Shown here: piece by piece, positions 34,940 to 46,548 of the stretch | How the letters are laid out: each line of letters opens with the position of its first letter | How positions within the stretch are numbered: the stretch's first letter is position 1 | From: Ensifer adhaerens | GTDB taxonomy: Bacteria > Pseudomonadota > Alphaproteobacteria > Rhizobiales > Rhizobiaceae | Length of the DNA stretch: 64,000 nt | Assembly: GCF_020035535.1 (NCBI RefSeq) | Contig: NZ_CP083351.1 | Location: 62,001 to 126,000, forward strand | Reading direction: 5' to 3' | Notes under the pieces: model-generated | What the model saw: only the letters and a program-made list of their open reading frames with translations | Databases searched by the model: none | Told to the model about the DNA's origin: nothing | Position numbers and translations under genes: made by a program

Positions 34940-35785
34940 ATGTTCAAGACAGCATTGCCCCTTTCGCGTTCGAACGTTCCCGGCGTATTTGCCGCCGCGC
35001 TTTTGGCCACGACCTTGTTCGCGACGACGGCGCTGGCCATAACGCCCGAGGAACTGAAGGCCAAGGGCACGGCGACCATCGGCGTTCAGATGGACCAGTT
35101 CCCCTGGGGTTTCATCGATCAGAATGGCCAGAACGAGGGCTTCGACATCGAAATCGCCAAGCTGATCGCCAGGGAACTTGGCGTGGAGGTCAAATTCGAG
35201 CGCATCACCGGACAGAATCGCATTCCGCTGCTGGTCAACGGCAATGTCGACTTCCTCGTGCCATCAATGACGATCACCGAGGAGCGCGCCAAGGTGATCC
35301 AGTACGTCATCCCCTATTCGTCGAACGATATCACTGTCTGGGCAAAGAAGGATGCGGCGATCAAGGGTAACGACGACCTCGGCAAATACGTTATCGGTGT
35401 GAACCGCGGTAGCGTGTTCGAGCCGATCCTCGTCAAGGCAGCACCGCCGACGACCGAGATCAAGCGCTTCGACGACGACGCGACGACCGTGCAGGCCCTC
35501 CTGTCCGGTCAGGTCGACGCCATCCTTGGCAGCGTGACCTATGGTCTCGTCATCAAGGAGACGGGCCACGAAGGCGAATTCGAACGCAAGTACAAGGTGG
35601 CCGATAACTTTCAGGGCATGGCTGTCCGCAAGGGCGACCAGGAAATGCTCACCTTCCTCACCGATTTTGTGACCACTCACACCGCTGACGGCACGCTCGA
35701 CGCACTTTACAAGAAATGGATCGGCGTCGATCGCGCGAAACTTCCGACAACGCTGCCGGGCGTAGACTTCACCGGCAAGCAATAA
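34940..35785 (+). CDS. Periplasmic solute-binding protein (PAAT family)
   Basis: A 281-aa family-3 solute-binding protein. Residues 1-33 are a signal peptide ending ATTALA. Mature motifs: GTATIGVQMDQFPWGFIDQN, GFDIEIAKLIARELGV, FERITGQNRIPLLVNGNVDF with Arg and Asp positions that bind the amino-acid carboxylate and amine in relatives. The conserved ligand Arg/Asp set suggests an alpha-amino acid or similar zwitterion, but a lactam ligand is equally possible. A strong hairpin follows at 35792-35818, which would favour expression of this gene over those after it. Confidence 0.92.
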   Translation: MFKTALPLSRSNVPGVFAAALLATTLFATTALAITPEELKAKGTATIGVQMDQFPWGFIDQNGQNEGFDIEIAKLIARELGVEVKFERITGQNRIPLLVNGNVDFLVPSMTITEERAKVIQYVIPYSSNDITVWAKKDAAIKGNDDLGKYVIGVNRGSVFEPILVKAAPPTTEIKRFDDDATTVQALLSGQVDAILGSVTYGLVIKETGHEGEFERKYKVADNFQGMAVRKGDQEMLTFLTDFVTTHTADGTLDALYKKWIGVDRAKLPTTLPGVDFTGKQ

Positions 35786-35791
35786 CGCGCC

Positions 35792-35818
35792 TGCCCTGCG
35801 CAACTGCTGCGCAGGGCA
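35792..35818 (+). terminator. Intercistronic hairpin after the binding protein
   Basis: Perfect 11-bp arms (TGCCCTGCGCA and complement) with a 5-nt ACTGC loop, seven bp past the stop. It lacks a U tract and the downstream genes lie on the same strand, so partial termination or mRNA protection is more likely than full termination. Confidence 0.6.
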
Positions 35819-35952
35819 CCCCGAAACATCAACAATCGAAGAGCTTTAACCTCCGCCTGCAAGTGCGGGCGGGGAATGCCCGCCGCATGTCGAAAGTAAG
35901 CCTTCGGGCGCGGTGTGGAAGAGAAGTTCGTTCACGGAGCAGAGTCAAGAAA

Positions 35953-38043
35953 ATGGCGAAAGATGGCAAGCAGATCAGGGTCGGTGTCGACATCGGCGGC
36001 ACCTTCACCGACGTTGCGATGGAGGTAGGCACCACGCTCCATTCGATCAAAGTGCTGACCGACTATTCCTACCCCGAAAACGCGATCGTCAGGGGCATCC
36101 GGCAGGTCGCCGAGGTGGCAGGCGTCGAGCTGTCAGAGATTGACACCGTCATCCATGGCACGACGCTTGCGACGAATGCGCTGATCGAGCGGCGCGGCGC
36201 GCGCACTGCCTTCATCACCACCAAGGGCTTTCGCGATGTCATCGAAATGCGGACCGAAAGCCGTTTCGAGCAGTATGATCTCGACATCGTGCTGCCTGCG
36301 CCGCTTGTGCCCCGCGATGAACGCTTCGTCGTCGACGAGCGGATTGGCGCCGATGGTGGTGTCCTGAAGCCGCTCGATCTTGGCGAAGTCGACGCTCTCT
36401 GCGACCGTACTATCGCCGCAGGCTATGAAAGCGTCGCGATCGGCTTCATCCATTCTTACCTCAACGGCGCGCATGAAAAGGTGGTGCGCGACCGATTGCT
36501 TGCCAGGAAGGCGGACCTATCCGTTTCGATTTCCTGCGAGGTCTCACCGCAGATGCGCGAGTTCCAGCGCTTCAACACGGTCTGCGCCAACGCGTTCGTC
36601 AAGCCGCTGATGGCATCCTATCTCAATCGTCTCGTCGGCAGGCTTTCGGAAGCGGGCATGCGCAGCCCGGTCTTCATGATCCATTCGGGCGGGGGCATCA
36701 TAAGCGTCGAGAGCGCTATCGAGTTTCCGGTTCGGCTCCTTGAATCCGGCCCGGCGGGTGGCGCGATCTTCGCCGCGCATATTGCCAGCAGTTACGGGCT
36801 AGACCAGGTCCTTTCCTATGACATGGGCGGCACGACCGCAAAAATCTGCCTGATAGAAAACCAGACGCCGAAGACCTCGAAGACCTTCGAAGTGGCCCGC
36901 ACCTGGCGTTTCAAGAAGGGCAGCGGCATGCCGATCTCCATTCCGGTTATCGAGATGGTAGAAATCGGCGCCGGCGGCGGGTCGATCGCCACCGTCGACA
37001 GCATGCGTCAGATCCGTGTTGGGCCGCATAGTGCCGGTTCCGAACCGGGCCCGGCCTGCTATGGCCGTGGCGGTAAGAGCCCGACGGTTACTGACGCCGA
37101 CCTGATCCTCGGCCGCCTCGATGCCGACGAGTTTGCCGGCGGGGCGATGAAGCTTGATGCAACGGCCTCCGATCGGGCGATGCATGCCGACATCGCCTCG
37201 AAACTCGACACCGACATTGCGACTGCAGCCTATGGCCTCAGCGAGGTCGTGGACGAAAACATGAGCAATGCCGCCCGCATGCATGCCGTTGAAAACGGCA
37301 AGGAGCTTTCAGAGTTCACAATGATCGCCTTCGGCGGCGCAGCACCCATCCACGCTGCCCGCCTTTGCGAGAAGCTCGGCATTGCGGATCTGCTGATCCC
37401 ACCGGGAGCAGGCGTCGGTTCGGCCATCGGCTTCCTGCGCGCACCCTTCGGCTTCGAGTCGGTTCGTAGTGCCTACAGCCGCCTTAGCCGTTTCGACGCA
37501 GCAGCGATCAACCGGACGATTTCGGAGCTTGTGGCGGAAGCGACGTCCTTCGTGCGTTCCGGCGCACCGGATGCCGACCCTAATCTCGAGTGCACCGCGT
37601 ACATGCGCTATGTCGGGCAGGGCTGGGAGGTTCCGATCACGATCGACGTGCGTGACTACGCCGGTTGCGATGGTGACCTGTTCCGCACGCTCTTCGACGC
37701 GCAGTACGAGCACTTCTTCGGCCGTGTCATCGACGGTCTCGATGTGGAGATCGTCAGCTGGTCGCTGCGAGCGACATCTAAAGTCACTCCGCCGGCCAGG
37801 ATCAGCAAGGTCGGGAAAGCCGGCAACGCCACGGTGCGCGGCACCCGCGAGATCTTCGACGTCCAGGAAGGCCGCTTCCAGCAGGCCTCGGTCGTCTCGC
37901 GCGGCGACATGAAGCCCGGCGACTTGGTGACGGGGCCCGCCGTCATCACCGAGCGCGAGACATCGACCATCATCACCGCGAGCCGCGAAGTCATCATGCA
38001 GGCCGATGGCTGCCTGCTCGTACGCGTCAAGCAGAGCGCTTGA
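35953..38043 (+). CDS. Hydantoinase/5-oxoprolinase subunit A (HyuA)
   Basis: A 696-aa protein with the actin-like ATPase fold of HyuA/oxoprolinase: RVGVDIGGTFTDVAM near residue 10, LSYDMGGTTAKICLIEN in the middle, IGAGGGSIATVDSM, GAGVGSAIGF and a late hydantoinase/oxoprolinase domain. These enzymes use ATP to open hydantoin, 5-oxoproline or related lactam rings together with HyuB. The start at 35953 (MAKDGKQ) gives normal length; an in-frame ATG at 35887 would extend it. HyuB follows 15 bp downstream. Confidence 0.93.
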   Translation: MAKDGKQIRVGVDIGGTFTDVAMEVGTTLHSIKVLTDYSYPENAIVRGIRQVAEVAGVELSEIDTVIHGTTLATNALIERRGARTAFITTKGFRDVIEMRTESRFEQYDLDIVLPAPLVPRDERFVVDERIGADGGVLKPLDLGEVDALCDRTIAAGYESVAIGFIHSYLNGAHEKVVRDRLLARKADLSVSISCEVSPQMREFQRFNTVCANAFVKPLMASYLNRLVGRLSEAGMRSPVFMIHSGGGIISVESAIEFPVRLLESGPAGGAIFAAHIASSYGLDQVLSYDMGGTTAKICLIENQTPKTSKTFEVARTWRFKKGSGMPISIPVIEMVEIGAGGGSIATVDSMRQIRVGPHSAGSEPGPACYGRGGKSPTVTDADLILGRLDADEFAGGAMKLDATASDRAMHADIASKLDTDIATAAYGLSEVVDENMSNAARMHAVENGKELSEFTMIAFGGAAPIHAARLCEKLGIADLLIPPGAGVGSAIGFLRAPFGFESVRSAYSRLSRFDAAAINRTISELVAEATSFVRSGAPDADPNLECTAYMRYVGQGWEVPITIDVRDYAGCDGDLFRTLFDAQYEHFFGRVIDGLDVEIVSWSLRATSKVTPPARISKVGKAGNATVRGTREIFDVQEGRFQQASVVSRGDMKPGDLVTGPAVITERETSTIITASREVIMQADGCLLVRVKQSA

Positions 38044-38058
38044 ACGGAGGACAAATTC

Positions 38059-39696
38059 ATGAAAACCAGCGCACTTTCCGATGTCCACATGCAGATCATG
38101 TGGAACCGGCTTATTTCCGTGGTCGAGGAGCAGGCGGTCACGCTCATCCGTACCGCATTCTCGACCAGTGTACGGGAGTCGGGAGACCTTTCCGCAGGTG
38201 TCTTCAACCGCGGCGGCAAGATGATCGCCCAGGCCGTAACCGGCACGCCCGGCCACGTCAATGCCATGGCCGAAGCGGTGGGCCATTTCATCCGAGATAT
38301 CGGGCCTGAGAATATCTTTGAAGGCGATGTCTACATCACCAATGACCCGTGGAAGGGAACCGGCCACCTGCACGACTTTACCGTCGTCTCGCCGAGTTTC
38401 CGCAACGGTGCCCTGGTCGGCTATTTCGCCTGCACCGCGCATGTGGTCGATGTCGGCGGTCGCGGCTTCGGCCCGGATGCCAACGAAGTCTACGAGGAAG
38501 GCATCTTCGTTCCGATCATGAAGTTCGCCGAGCGCGGTATCGTCAACAAGGATCTCGTCAACATCCTTCGCAACAATGTGCGCGAGAGCCACCAGGTCGT
38601 CGGTGACGTCTATTCACTCGCTGCGTGCAACGAGATCGGTCATCGCCGACTGATGGACATGATGGATGAGTTCGATCTGGCGGATCTCGAAACGCTGGGC
38701 GAGTTCATCTTCAAGCGGAGTTACGATGCAACGGTCGAGCGCATCGCGGCGCTGCCGAAAGGCTCCTATTTCAACGTCATGCGTGTCGATGGCTATGGTT
38801 CCCCAATCGATATCGCCGTTCGCCTCGACGTCGCCGAGGACCATATCCTCGCGGATTTCGACGGCACTTCGCCGCCCAGCCCCAAAGGCATCAATTGCCC
38901 GATCATCTATTCTGCCGCCTATGCCTGCTACGGACTGAAGTGCTCGATCGCACCGGAAATCCCCAACAATCACGCATCCCTGCTGCCATTCCGCGTCACG
39001 GCGCCGGAGAACTGCATTCTGAACGCGCAGCATCCGGCGCCGGTCTCGGTTCGCCACGTTCTCGGCCATCTCGTTCCCGATGCCGTGCTCGGCGCCGTGC
39101 ACAAGATGCTGCCGGGTCGCGTTCCTGCGGAAGGGGCCGGTGCATTGTGGAACCTGCACGTCAGCGTTCGTCCGTTGCAGGGCGAGGAAGCACCTACGGA
39201 CGGCGGCCAGCGCGCCGAAGTGCTGCTGTTCAACAGCGGCGGCGCCGGTGCACGCTCCACGCTCGACGGGTTGAGCGCCACGGCGTTTCCGAGCGGAGTG
39301 CACTCCATGTCGATCGAGGCGACTGAACATGTCGGCCCGGTTATCTTCTGGCGCAAGGAGTTGCGCGACGGCTCCGGGGGTGCCGGTCAGTTCCGCGGCG
39401 GTCTTGGCCAGGTGGTGGAGATTTCTCCGACACAAGGTCACGAGATGCACTTCAACGCCATGTTCGACCGTATCGATCACCCCCCGCGCGGCCGTGAAGG
39501 CGGTGAAAGCGGCGCGGCAGGTGCGGTCCTTCTCGACGACGGCACGCGCCTTGCGTCCAAGGGGCGCCAGCACGTGCCGGGCGGGCGCCGTCTCATTCTC
39601 CAACTACCGGGCGGTGGTGGTTATGGCCCGGTCGAAAAGCGCGATCCCGCTGCGCTCAAGCGCGACGACGACTTCGACTACGTCGTGAGAGGTTGA
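38059..39696 (+). CDS. Hydantoinase/5-oxoprolinase subunit B (HyuB)
   Basis: A 545-aa HyuB-type protein: MQIMWNRLISVVEEQAVTLI, TSVRESGDLSAGVFNRGGKM, GTPGHVNAM, DVYITNDPWKGTGHLHDFTV, then GGAGARSTLDGLSATAFPSG and ATEHVGPVIFWRKELRDGSG. It is the partner of HyuA in ATP-dependent ring opening. Standard length. A candidate hairpin lies just after its stop before the aminotransferase gene. Confidence 0.93.
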   Translation: MKTSALSDVHMQIMWNRLISVVEEQAVTLIRTAFSTSVRESGDLSAGVFNRGGKMIAQAVTGTPGHVNAMAEAVGHFIRDIGPENIFEGDVYITNDPWKGTGHLHDFTVVSPSFRNGALVGYFACTAHVVDVGGRGFGPDANEVYEEGIFVPIMKFAERGIVNKDLVNILRNNVRESHQVVGDVYSLAACNEIGHRRLMDMMDEFDLADLETLGEFIFKRSYDATVERIAALPKGSYFNVMRVDGYGSPIDIAVRLDVAEDHILADFDGTSPPSPKGINCPIIYSAAYACYGLKCSIAPEIPNNHASLLPFRVTAPENCILNAQHPAPVSVRHVLGHLVPDAVLGAVHKMLPGRVPAEGAGALWNLHVSVRPLQGEEAPTDGGQRAEVLLFNSGGAGARSTLDGLSATAFPSGVHSMSIEATEHVGPVIFWRKELRDGSGGAGQFRGGLGQVVEISPTQGHEMHFNAMFDRIDHPPRGREGGESGAAGAVLLDDGTRLASKGRQHVPGGRRLILQLPGGGGYGPVEKRDPAALKRDDDFDYVVRG

Positions 39697-39704
39697 CTCG
39701 TCCG

Positions 39705-39735
39705 GCCGGGCAAGGCGCTGCCGTCGCCCGGCTTT
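39705..39735 (+). terminator. Possible hairpin between HyuB and the aminotransferase
   Basis: Seven-bp arms GCCGGGC/GCCCGGC with a 14-nt loop, followed by TTTC, nine bp after the HyuB stop. Weak; may attenuate rather than terminate. Confidence 0.3.
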
Positions 39736-39760
39736 CATGCCGAAACTTAGGAAGTTGACA

Positions 39761-41951
<2,191 letters not shown>

Positions 41952-41956
41952 GAAGA

Positions 41957-41988
41957 GAGGGCCGCCTTCGCGCGGAGGCGGCCCTCTT
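41957..41988 (+). terminator. Strong hairpin between kdgD and the aldehyde dehydrogenase gene
   Basis: Perfect 11-bp GC-rich arms (AGAGGGCCGCC and complement) around a 10-nt loop, six bp after the kdgD stop, followed by TGG rather than U's. Probably an mRNA-stability or attenuation hairpin, since the next gene continues the pathway. Confidence 0.55.
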
Positions 41989-42016
41989 GGCAATGCATGA
42001 AAAACGGAGAGCGGCT

Positions 42017-43450
42017 ATGACATTGCACCAGAACCTGATTGCCGGCGAATGGGTCGGTGGTGACGGGGTTGCCAACATCAACCCTTCCAACACCAATGAC
42101 GTGGTCGGCGAATATGCCCGCGCCTCTGCCGACGATGCGCGTGCGGCGATTGCCGCTGCGAAAGCGGCGTTTCCGGCCTGGTCGCGCTCCGGCATTCTCG
42201 AGCGCCACGCGATCCTGAGGAAGACCGCGGACGAGATCCTTGCCCGCAAGGACGAACTCGGAAAGCTCTTGTCACGCGAGGAAGGCAAGACACTCGCAGA
42301 AGGCATCGGTGAGACCGTGCGTGCCGGCCAGATCTTCGACTTCTTCGCCGGCGAATGCCTGCGACTGGCGGGCGAAGTGCTGCCGTCGGCAAGACCCAAT
42401 ATCGGCGTCGAGATCACCCGCGAGCCGGTCGGCGTCGTCGGCATCATCACGCCCTGGAACTTCCCGATCGCCATCCCCGCCTGGAAGATCGCGCCGGCGC
42501 TTTGCTACGGCAACACCGTCGTCTTCAAGCCGGCCGAACTGGTGCCGGGCAGTTCCTGGGCAATCGTCGACATCCTCTACCGTGCGGGTCTGCCGAAGGG
42601 CGTGTTGAACCTCGTGATGGGCAAGGGCTCTGTTGTCGGCCAGGCGATGCTCGACAGTCCCGATATCCACGCGATCACCTTCACCGGCTCGACCGGCACG
42701 GGCAAACGCGTGGCGCTCGCCTCCGTCGAGCACAATCGCAAATACCAGCTGGAGATGGGCGGCAAGAACCCCTTCGTCGTGCTTGACGATGCCGATCTTG
42801 CGGTCGCGGTCGAGGCGGCGGTCAATTCCGCCTTTTTCTCCACCGGCCAGCGCTGCACCGCCTCCTCGCGCATCATCGTGACCGAGGGCATTCACGATCG
42901 TTTCGTCGCGGCAATGGGCGAGCGGATGAAGGGGCTGACGATCGACGACGCCTTGAAGGCCGGCACCCATATCGGTCCGGTGGTCGACCAGAGCCAGCTC
43001 AACCAGGACACCGACTATATAGCCATTGGCCAGCAGGAGGGTGCGAAGCTTGCCTTCGGCGGCGAACTGCTGAAGCGCGACGCGCCTGGCTTCTACCTGC
43101 AGCCGGCACTGTTCACCGAGGCGACGAACGCGATGCGCATCAGCCGCGAAGAGATCTTCGGCCCGGTCGCATCCGTCATTCGCGTTAGGGATTACGATGA
43201 GGCGCTCGCTGTCGCCAACGACACGCCCTTCGGTCTCTCGTCCGGCATTGCCACCACCAGCCTCAAGCATGCAACCCATTTCAAGCGCAATGCGGAAGCC
43301 GGCATGGTGATGGTCAACCTGCCGACCGCGGGCGTCGATTTCCACGTGCCCTTCGGCGGCCGCAAGGGCTCGTCCCACGGCTCGCGCGAGCAGGGACGCT
43401 ACGCCGCCGAGTTCTACACAACTGTCAAGACGGCCTACACGCTCGCCTGA
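42017..43450 (+). CDS. Aldehyde dehydrogenase (2,5-dioxovalerate dehydrogenase type)
   Basis: A 477-aa NAD(P)-dependent aldehyde dehydrogenase. Motifs: GIITPWNFPIAIPAWKIAPA, GNTVVFKPAELVPGSSWA, FTGSTGTGKRVA, LEMGGKNPFVVL with the general-base Glu, FFSTGQRCTASSRIIV with the nucleophile Cys, EEIFGPVASVI. The ATG at 42017 has GGAGAG before it. Directly after KdgD, it is expected to oxidise 2,5-dioxopentanoate to 2-oxoglutarate. Last recognisable gene of the operon. Confidence 0.9.
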   Translation: MTLHQNLIAGEWVGGDGVANINPSNTNDVVGEYARASADDARAAIAAAKAAFPAWSRSGILERHAILRKTADEILARKDELGKLLSREEGKTLAEGIGETVRAGQIFDFFAGECLRLAGEVLPSARPNIGVEITREPVGVVGIITPWNFPIAIPAWKIAPALCYGNTVVFKPAELVPGSSWAIVDILYRAGLPKGVLNLVMGKGSVVGQAMLDSPDIHAITFTGSTGTGKRVALASVEHNRKYQLEMGGKNPFVVLDDADLAVAVEAAVNSAFFSTGQRCTASSRIIVTEGIHDRFVAAMGERMKGLTIDDALKAGTHIGPVVDQSQLNQDTDYIAIGQQEGAKLAFGGELLKRDAPGFYLQPALFTEATNAMRISREEIFGPVASVIRVRDYDEALAVANDTPFGLSSGIATTSLKHATHFKRNAEAGMVMVNLPTAGVDFHVPFGGRKGSSHGSREQGRYAAEFYTTVKTAYTLA

Positions 43451-43765
43451 AGCACGCCGACAGGGAGACCGGGGCGGCCACTCATTCCCAAGGTCGAGAA
43501 TGGAAGGGTCGCGGGTTCATATCCTTTCAAGGCGAGGGGTTGAAAGTCAGCTCAGGGGCCGTTTGCGGGCTGTCCGATTCCCGAGAAAAATTGACGAAAG
43601 TGGCCAAGCCACCGTGGCCTGCCGACATCCGCTATCCACCCTTTGCGGACATGGCCTTGCGCGCCGTTATCTGCGAAAGCCCCGGGGACACCATCAGTCT
43701 AGGAGCCTAGCGGGTCGTAGATCATCGGCGGGATGTTCGTCATCGCCAGACTCCGCAGTGGCTGG
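43451..43765. other. Intergenic region after the catabolic operon
   Basis: No gene supported; the plus-strand 89-codon frame here has no domain. It separates convergent genes. Confidence 0.5.
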
Positions 43766-46063
43766 CTAGGACACCGACAACGCCGCAACAAGCGTAGGAT
43801 GGAGTGTGAGAGGGACTTCGCTATCAGCCTTTAGAAGCGCACCAAGGTATTGTCTTTTGTAACCAACATCAAAGATATACCTGGGGCTTCCCGCCTCGAT
43901 CACCCCAAGGCTTCCGTTCCACAGCATGACGTCGATTAGCTTCCCTACGGTGGCAGCGTCCTTGAGTTCCTTGGAGGCAATGTACTTCAACTTCGACGCC
44001 GTTAACTTGTCGCGCTGCTGCACTATTTCGAAAAGCAGGTCGGACCCTTTCGGCACCAAGTCAGCGATCTCCCTGTCCAAGTCCTCGAGAACCTGCCATC
44101 CAAGTTCCTTTAAGGCGACCATATAATCATCTTCGGCGATCCTGCCCCTGTTGAACGTGATGGCGCGACGCCGTGCTGTTTCGAAGAGACGGATCAGGTA
44201 TCTCGGCCGCATCAGGCTGCCGTCGATGAGGAAATCCATCACGGGACGCCCGGCCACGGTCGGGACTGACGCTCGCGACCAAAGAGAGGCCCATTCCTCC
44301 TTGATGTCGATCACACTCGCCTGCAGCCGCTGCTCAAAGAGCTGTCTCATCAGAGACCGATCCGACCACTCCAAACTCTGGACCGCCAGCTTGCCATAAT
44401 CGGCCATTCCGCGGATCAAGAACTCATAGACGTCGCTTCTGACGAAAATACCCCAGCGAAAGTCGAGGTTCTTCCGCCTAAACTTCCTTGAAATTTCCTG
44501 CATGGACTCGGTCAGGCCGACGACGATCATTGCGTCATCGTCTGTGAATCCACCAGGCGTCCAAAATCGGTCGAGGTTGTCGAACAGGAAAAGTACGAAG
44601 CCTTTGAGACGCAGATAGTCGAGAACGGCTTCGCGCAGCGTTCTTACGTCTTGGCCGTAAATGGCTTCGAGGACTTTGGACGAATCGAGCTGGTTGAGTT
44701 CCAAATCCACGATATTGCTTCCACGGAATCGGTCCACGACATTCTGGGATAACCGTTTGAGTCGCTCCGAAAAATCTCCAGTCCCAGTGTCGACTCGTTG
44801 CTCGAACAGTTCTCGTAGCTTCGTGTATCCAGGATAGAGGCGTTGGTCACGCAACGCCCTCATCTCGTCCTTTTCCAAAATTTTGTAGGTGATCTCAAGC
44901 CAGAGCACGTACTCCCAAAATGCGGCCACTACCTCCTTGCGCGTCCCGAAACTGAGCTTGTCGAGGATGAATTCCTTCATCTTGATCAGCTGATACCCAT
45001 CCGGGATCAGATCGATGACAATGTTTTGCTTGTTTGAACGGCTAATGTCGCGCACTTGAAGGAAGACTGCGGTCTTACCACTGCCCTTACGACCAACGAG
45101 CACATTCGCCTCTCCGGCCAATGTGCGCTGGAAGGCATCGGTCTCCAAGAAATGGTCTGCCAAGCTTGTCGCTTCGTTTTCAGCGATAGGATCGCCGCAA
45201 GTCAGCGTCTCAAGCAATCGTTCATCGCTGTGCCGGATGCTTACGAACTCATTCTGGAAGTCGGCCAAGTTGCCACGGAAATCAGCGATGGCCGTATCCA
45301 GATCGTCTAGCTTCCACCATCGTTGTGCCTGGTCCTGCAGATCGAGAGGAAGGTTCTGGCTTTCATGCGCGACGAGGCGACAAGGAATTCCTTTCCCCCG
45401 CGCGATCCCATACATGAATGCGGCACGCTGGTTGTTTCTGACGGCGTCCTCGCTCGTGCCATCCATCCAGAAGGCGATGACGCCATAAGAGGACAGTGTC
45501 AGTTCGTATGCTTCACTTGCATTCAGCCGGCTGATTTCCGCCGGGTTGAAATTTCGAAACTTTACTCGCGCGATCTTCTTCACCGCACTGGTCAGTTTTA
45601 GGGAGGCATCGGACGGAGTCGGGGGTTGAAGTATGAAAAGAGGTTGCTCTTTGTTCTTGGCGATTTCGCCCCACCGTGTGGTCTCGTCGGGCTTCGACAG
45701 GATTTTTCGGAGTTTGTCGGTGTAATCGTACCCGTCATATCCCAGCGTATCGAGGAGCCCTACGGCTTTGATTGGGTCGAAGTTAAGGTGTGTAGAACGG
45801 GCCAATCGTGTGGGCTTCTCAAGCCCGATCGCATATCCCAATTCGTAGGTCACATTGGCGTTGACGATCGATATATCCGCGACAAAGGCGTCAGCATTTT
45901 CTATCCAACTCTCGACCGACTCCGCGATCGGCGATCCCGAGGTGTCTTTTGTCGCCCAGGCGGACACGCTTCTTTCAGGCGTCGACGCAGCTGCGCACGC
46001 TTCGATGATCATTTTCGAGTGGTATTCGTTGCCCGAGGCATATGCGACGAAAACGGAAGTCAT
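43766..46063 (-). CDS. TIR-like sensor / Sll1717-type P-loop ATPase fusion
   Basis: A 765-aa protein. Residues 1-100 form an alpha/beta domain of TIR-like type (VFVAYASGN, ESVESWIENADAFVADIS, ANVTYELGYAIGLEKP). Residues 150-265 look like a second, related domain (LSSYGVIAFWMDGTSEDAVR, AFMYGIARGKGIPCRLVAHE). Then a P-loop ATPase of the Sll1717 type: GRKGSGKT (Walker A, 324-331), a long helical insert, and FVLFLFDNLD (Walker B, 489-498) followed by VGLTESMQEISRKFRRKNL. The C-terminal 150 residues are helical (winged-helix-like). Such STAND-like ATPases are often defence or stress sensors. No partner gene is adjacent; flanked by intergenic DNA and an IS110 element. Function unproven. Confidence 0.75.
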   Translation of the reverse strand: MTSVFVAYASGNEYHSKMIIEACAAASTPERSVSAWATKDTSGSPIAESVESWIENADAFVADISIVNANVTYELGYAIGLEKPTRLARSTHLNFDPIKAVGLLDTLGYDGYDYTDKLRKILSKPDETTRWGEIAKNKEQPLFILQPPTPSDASLKLTSAVKKIARVKFRNFNPAEISRLNASEAYELTLSSYGVIAFWMDGTSEDAVRNNQRAAFMYGIARGKGIPCRLVAHESQNLPLDLQDQAQRWWKLDDLDTAIADFRGNLADFQNEFVSIRHSDERLLETLTCGDPIAENEATSLADHFLETDAFQRTLAGEANVLVGRKGSGKTAVFLQVRDISRSNKQNIVIDLIPDGYQLIKMKEFILDKLSFGTRKEVVAAFWEYVLWLEITYKILEKDEMRALRDQRLYPGYTKLRELFEQRVDTGTGDFSERLKRLSQNVVDRFRGSNIVDLELNQLDSSKVLEAIYGQDVRTLREAVLDYLRLKGFVLFLFDNLDRFWTPGGFTDDDAMIVVGLTESMQEISRKFRRKNLDFRWGIFVRSDVYEFLIRGMADYGKLAVQSLEWSDRSLMRQLFEQRLQASVIDIKEEWASLWSRASVPTVAGRPVMDFLIDGSLMRPRYLIRLFETARRRAITFNRGRIAEDDYMVALKELGWQVLEDLDREIADLVPKGSDLLFEIVQQRDKLTASKLKYIASKELKDAATVGKLIDVMLWNGSLGVIEAGSPRYIFDVGYKRQYLGALLKADSEVPLTLHPTLVAALSVS

Positions 46064-46548
46064 AGCGAGCCGAATCAGAGCCTTTTGATGAAAAGATCAA
46101 TTTGCGCCATCGGCTGACCGCATGACAAGCAAGGGTTGTCGACATTCCACCAATAACTGATCTATTCTTTATGCAAGGATCGTTGAGCTGTGAGTATTGG
46201 CGATTAAGGAAGATGATGTCCGAGAGGTAATGTCCGCTTTCTGCCGCGGGCGACGATGGCTTCGCTGACCGACATGGGGCGCATACCTGCCGTCCCTGCG
46301 TAACGAATTGACTATCCGCTTCGGACTACCAAACCGTGGCGGTAGCCAAAGCGACAGCGGTTGAAGGGGCCTGTTCGTCACGAGCGCGTTGGACGGCATG
46401 TTGCTAGGATGTTCACGTTCTGGGCCAAAAAGATGGTGTAACGGGCTGACCCGGCCCGCCAGGTTTGAAGGGCTGGTGGTCGTCCCTCACAATGATGGTG
46501 TCGCGGAGTCGGGAGTGGCCTGCTCCGGAGCATCACGGAGAAACGACC
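46064..46548. other. Intergenic region, left flank of the IS110 transposase
   Basis: No gene supported. A segment at 46398-46428 (GTTGCTAGGATGTTCACG, TTCTGGGCC) resembles one at 52496-52520 next to a recurrent-motif copy, suggesting shared mobile flank sequence. The IS110 left end must lie here, but its exact limit is not visible. Confidence 0.4.

Noticed and set aside
37309..38592. A 427-codon minus-strand frame across HyuA/HyuB
   Set aside because: It runs antisense to two well-supported genes in a GC-rich region; its translation is Asp/Arg/Ala/Gly-rich without any domain and it has no ribosome site.
42272..43378. A 368-codon minus-strand frame across the aldehyde dehydrogenase gene
   Set aside because: Antisense shadow of a strongly supported gene; composition reflects the codon bias of the opposite strand.
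43500..43769. 89-codon plus-strand frame after the aldehyde dehydrogenase
   Set aside because: No domain and no ribosome site; most of it overlaps intergenic sequence between convergent genes.
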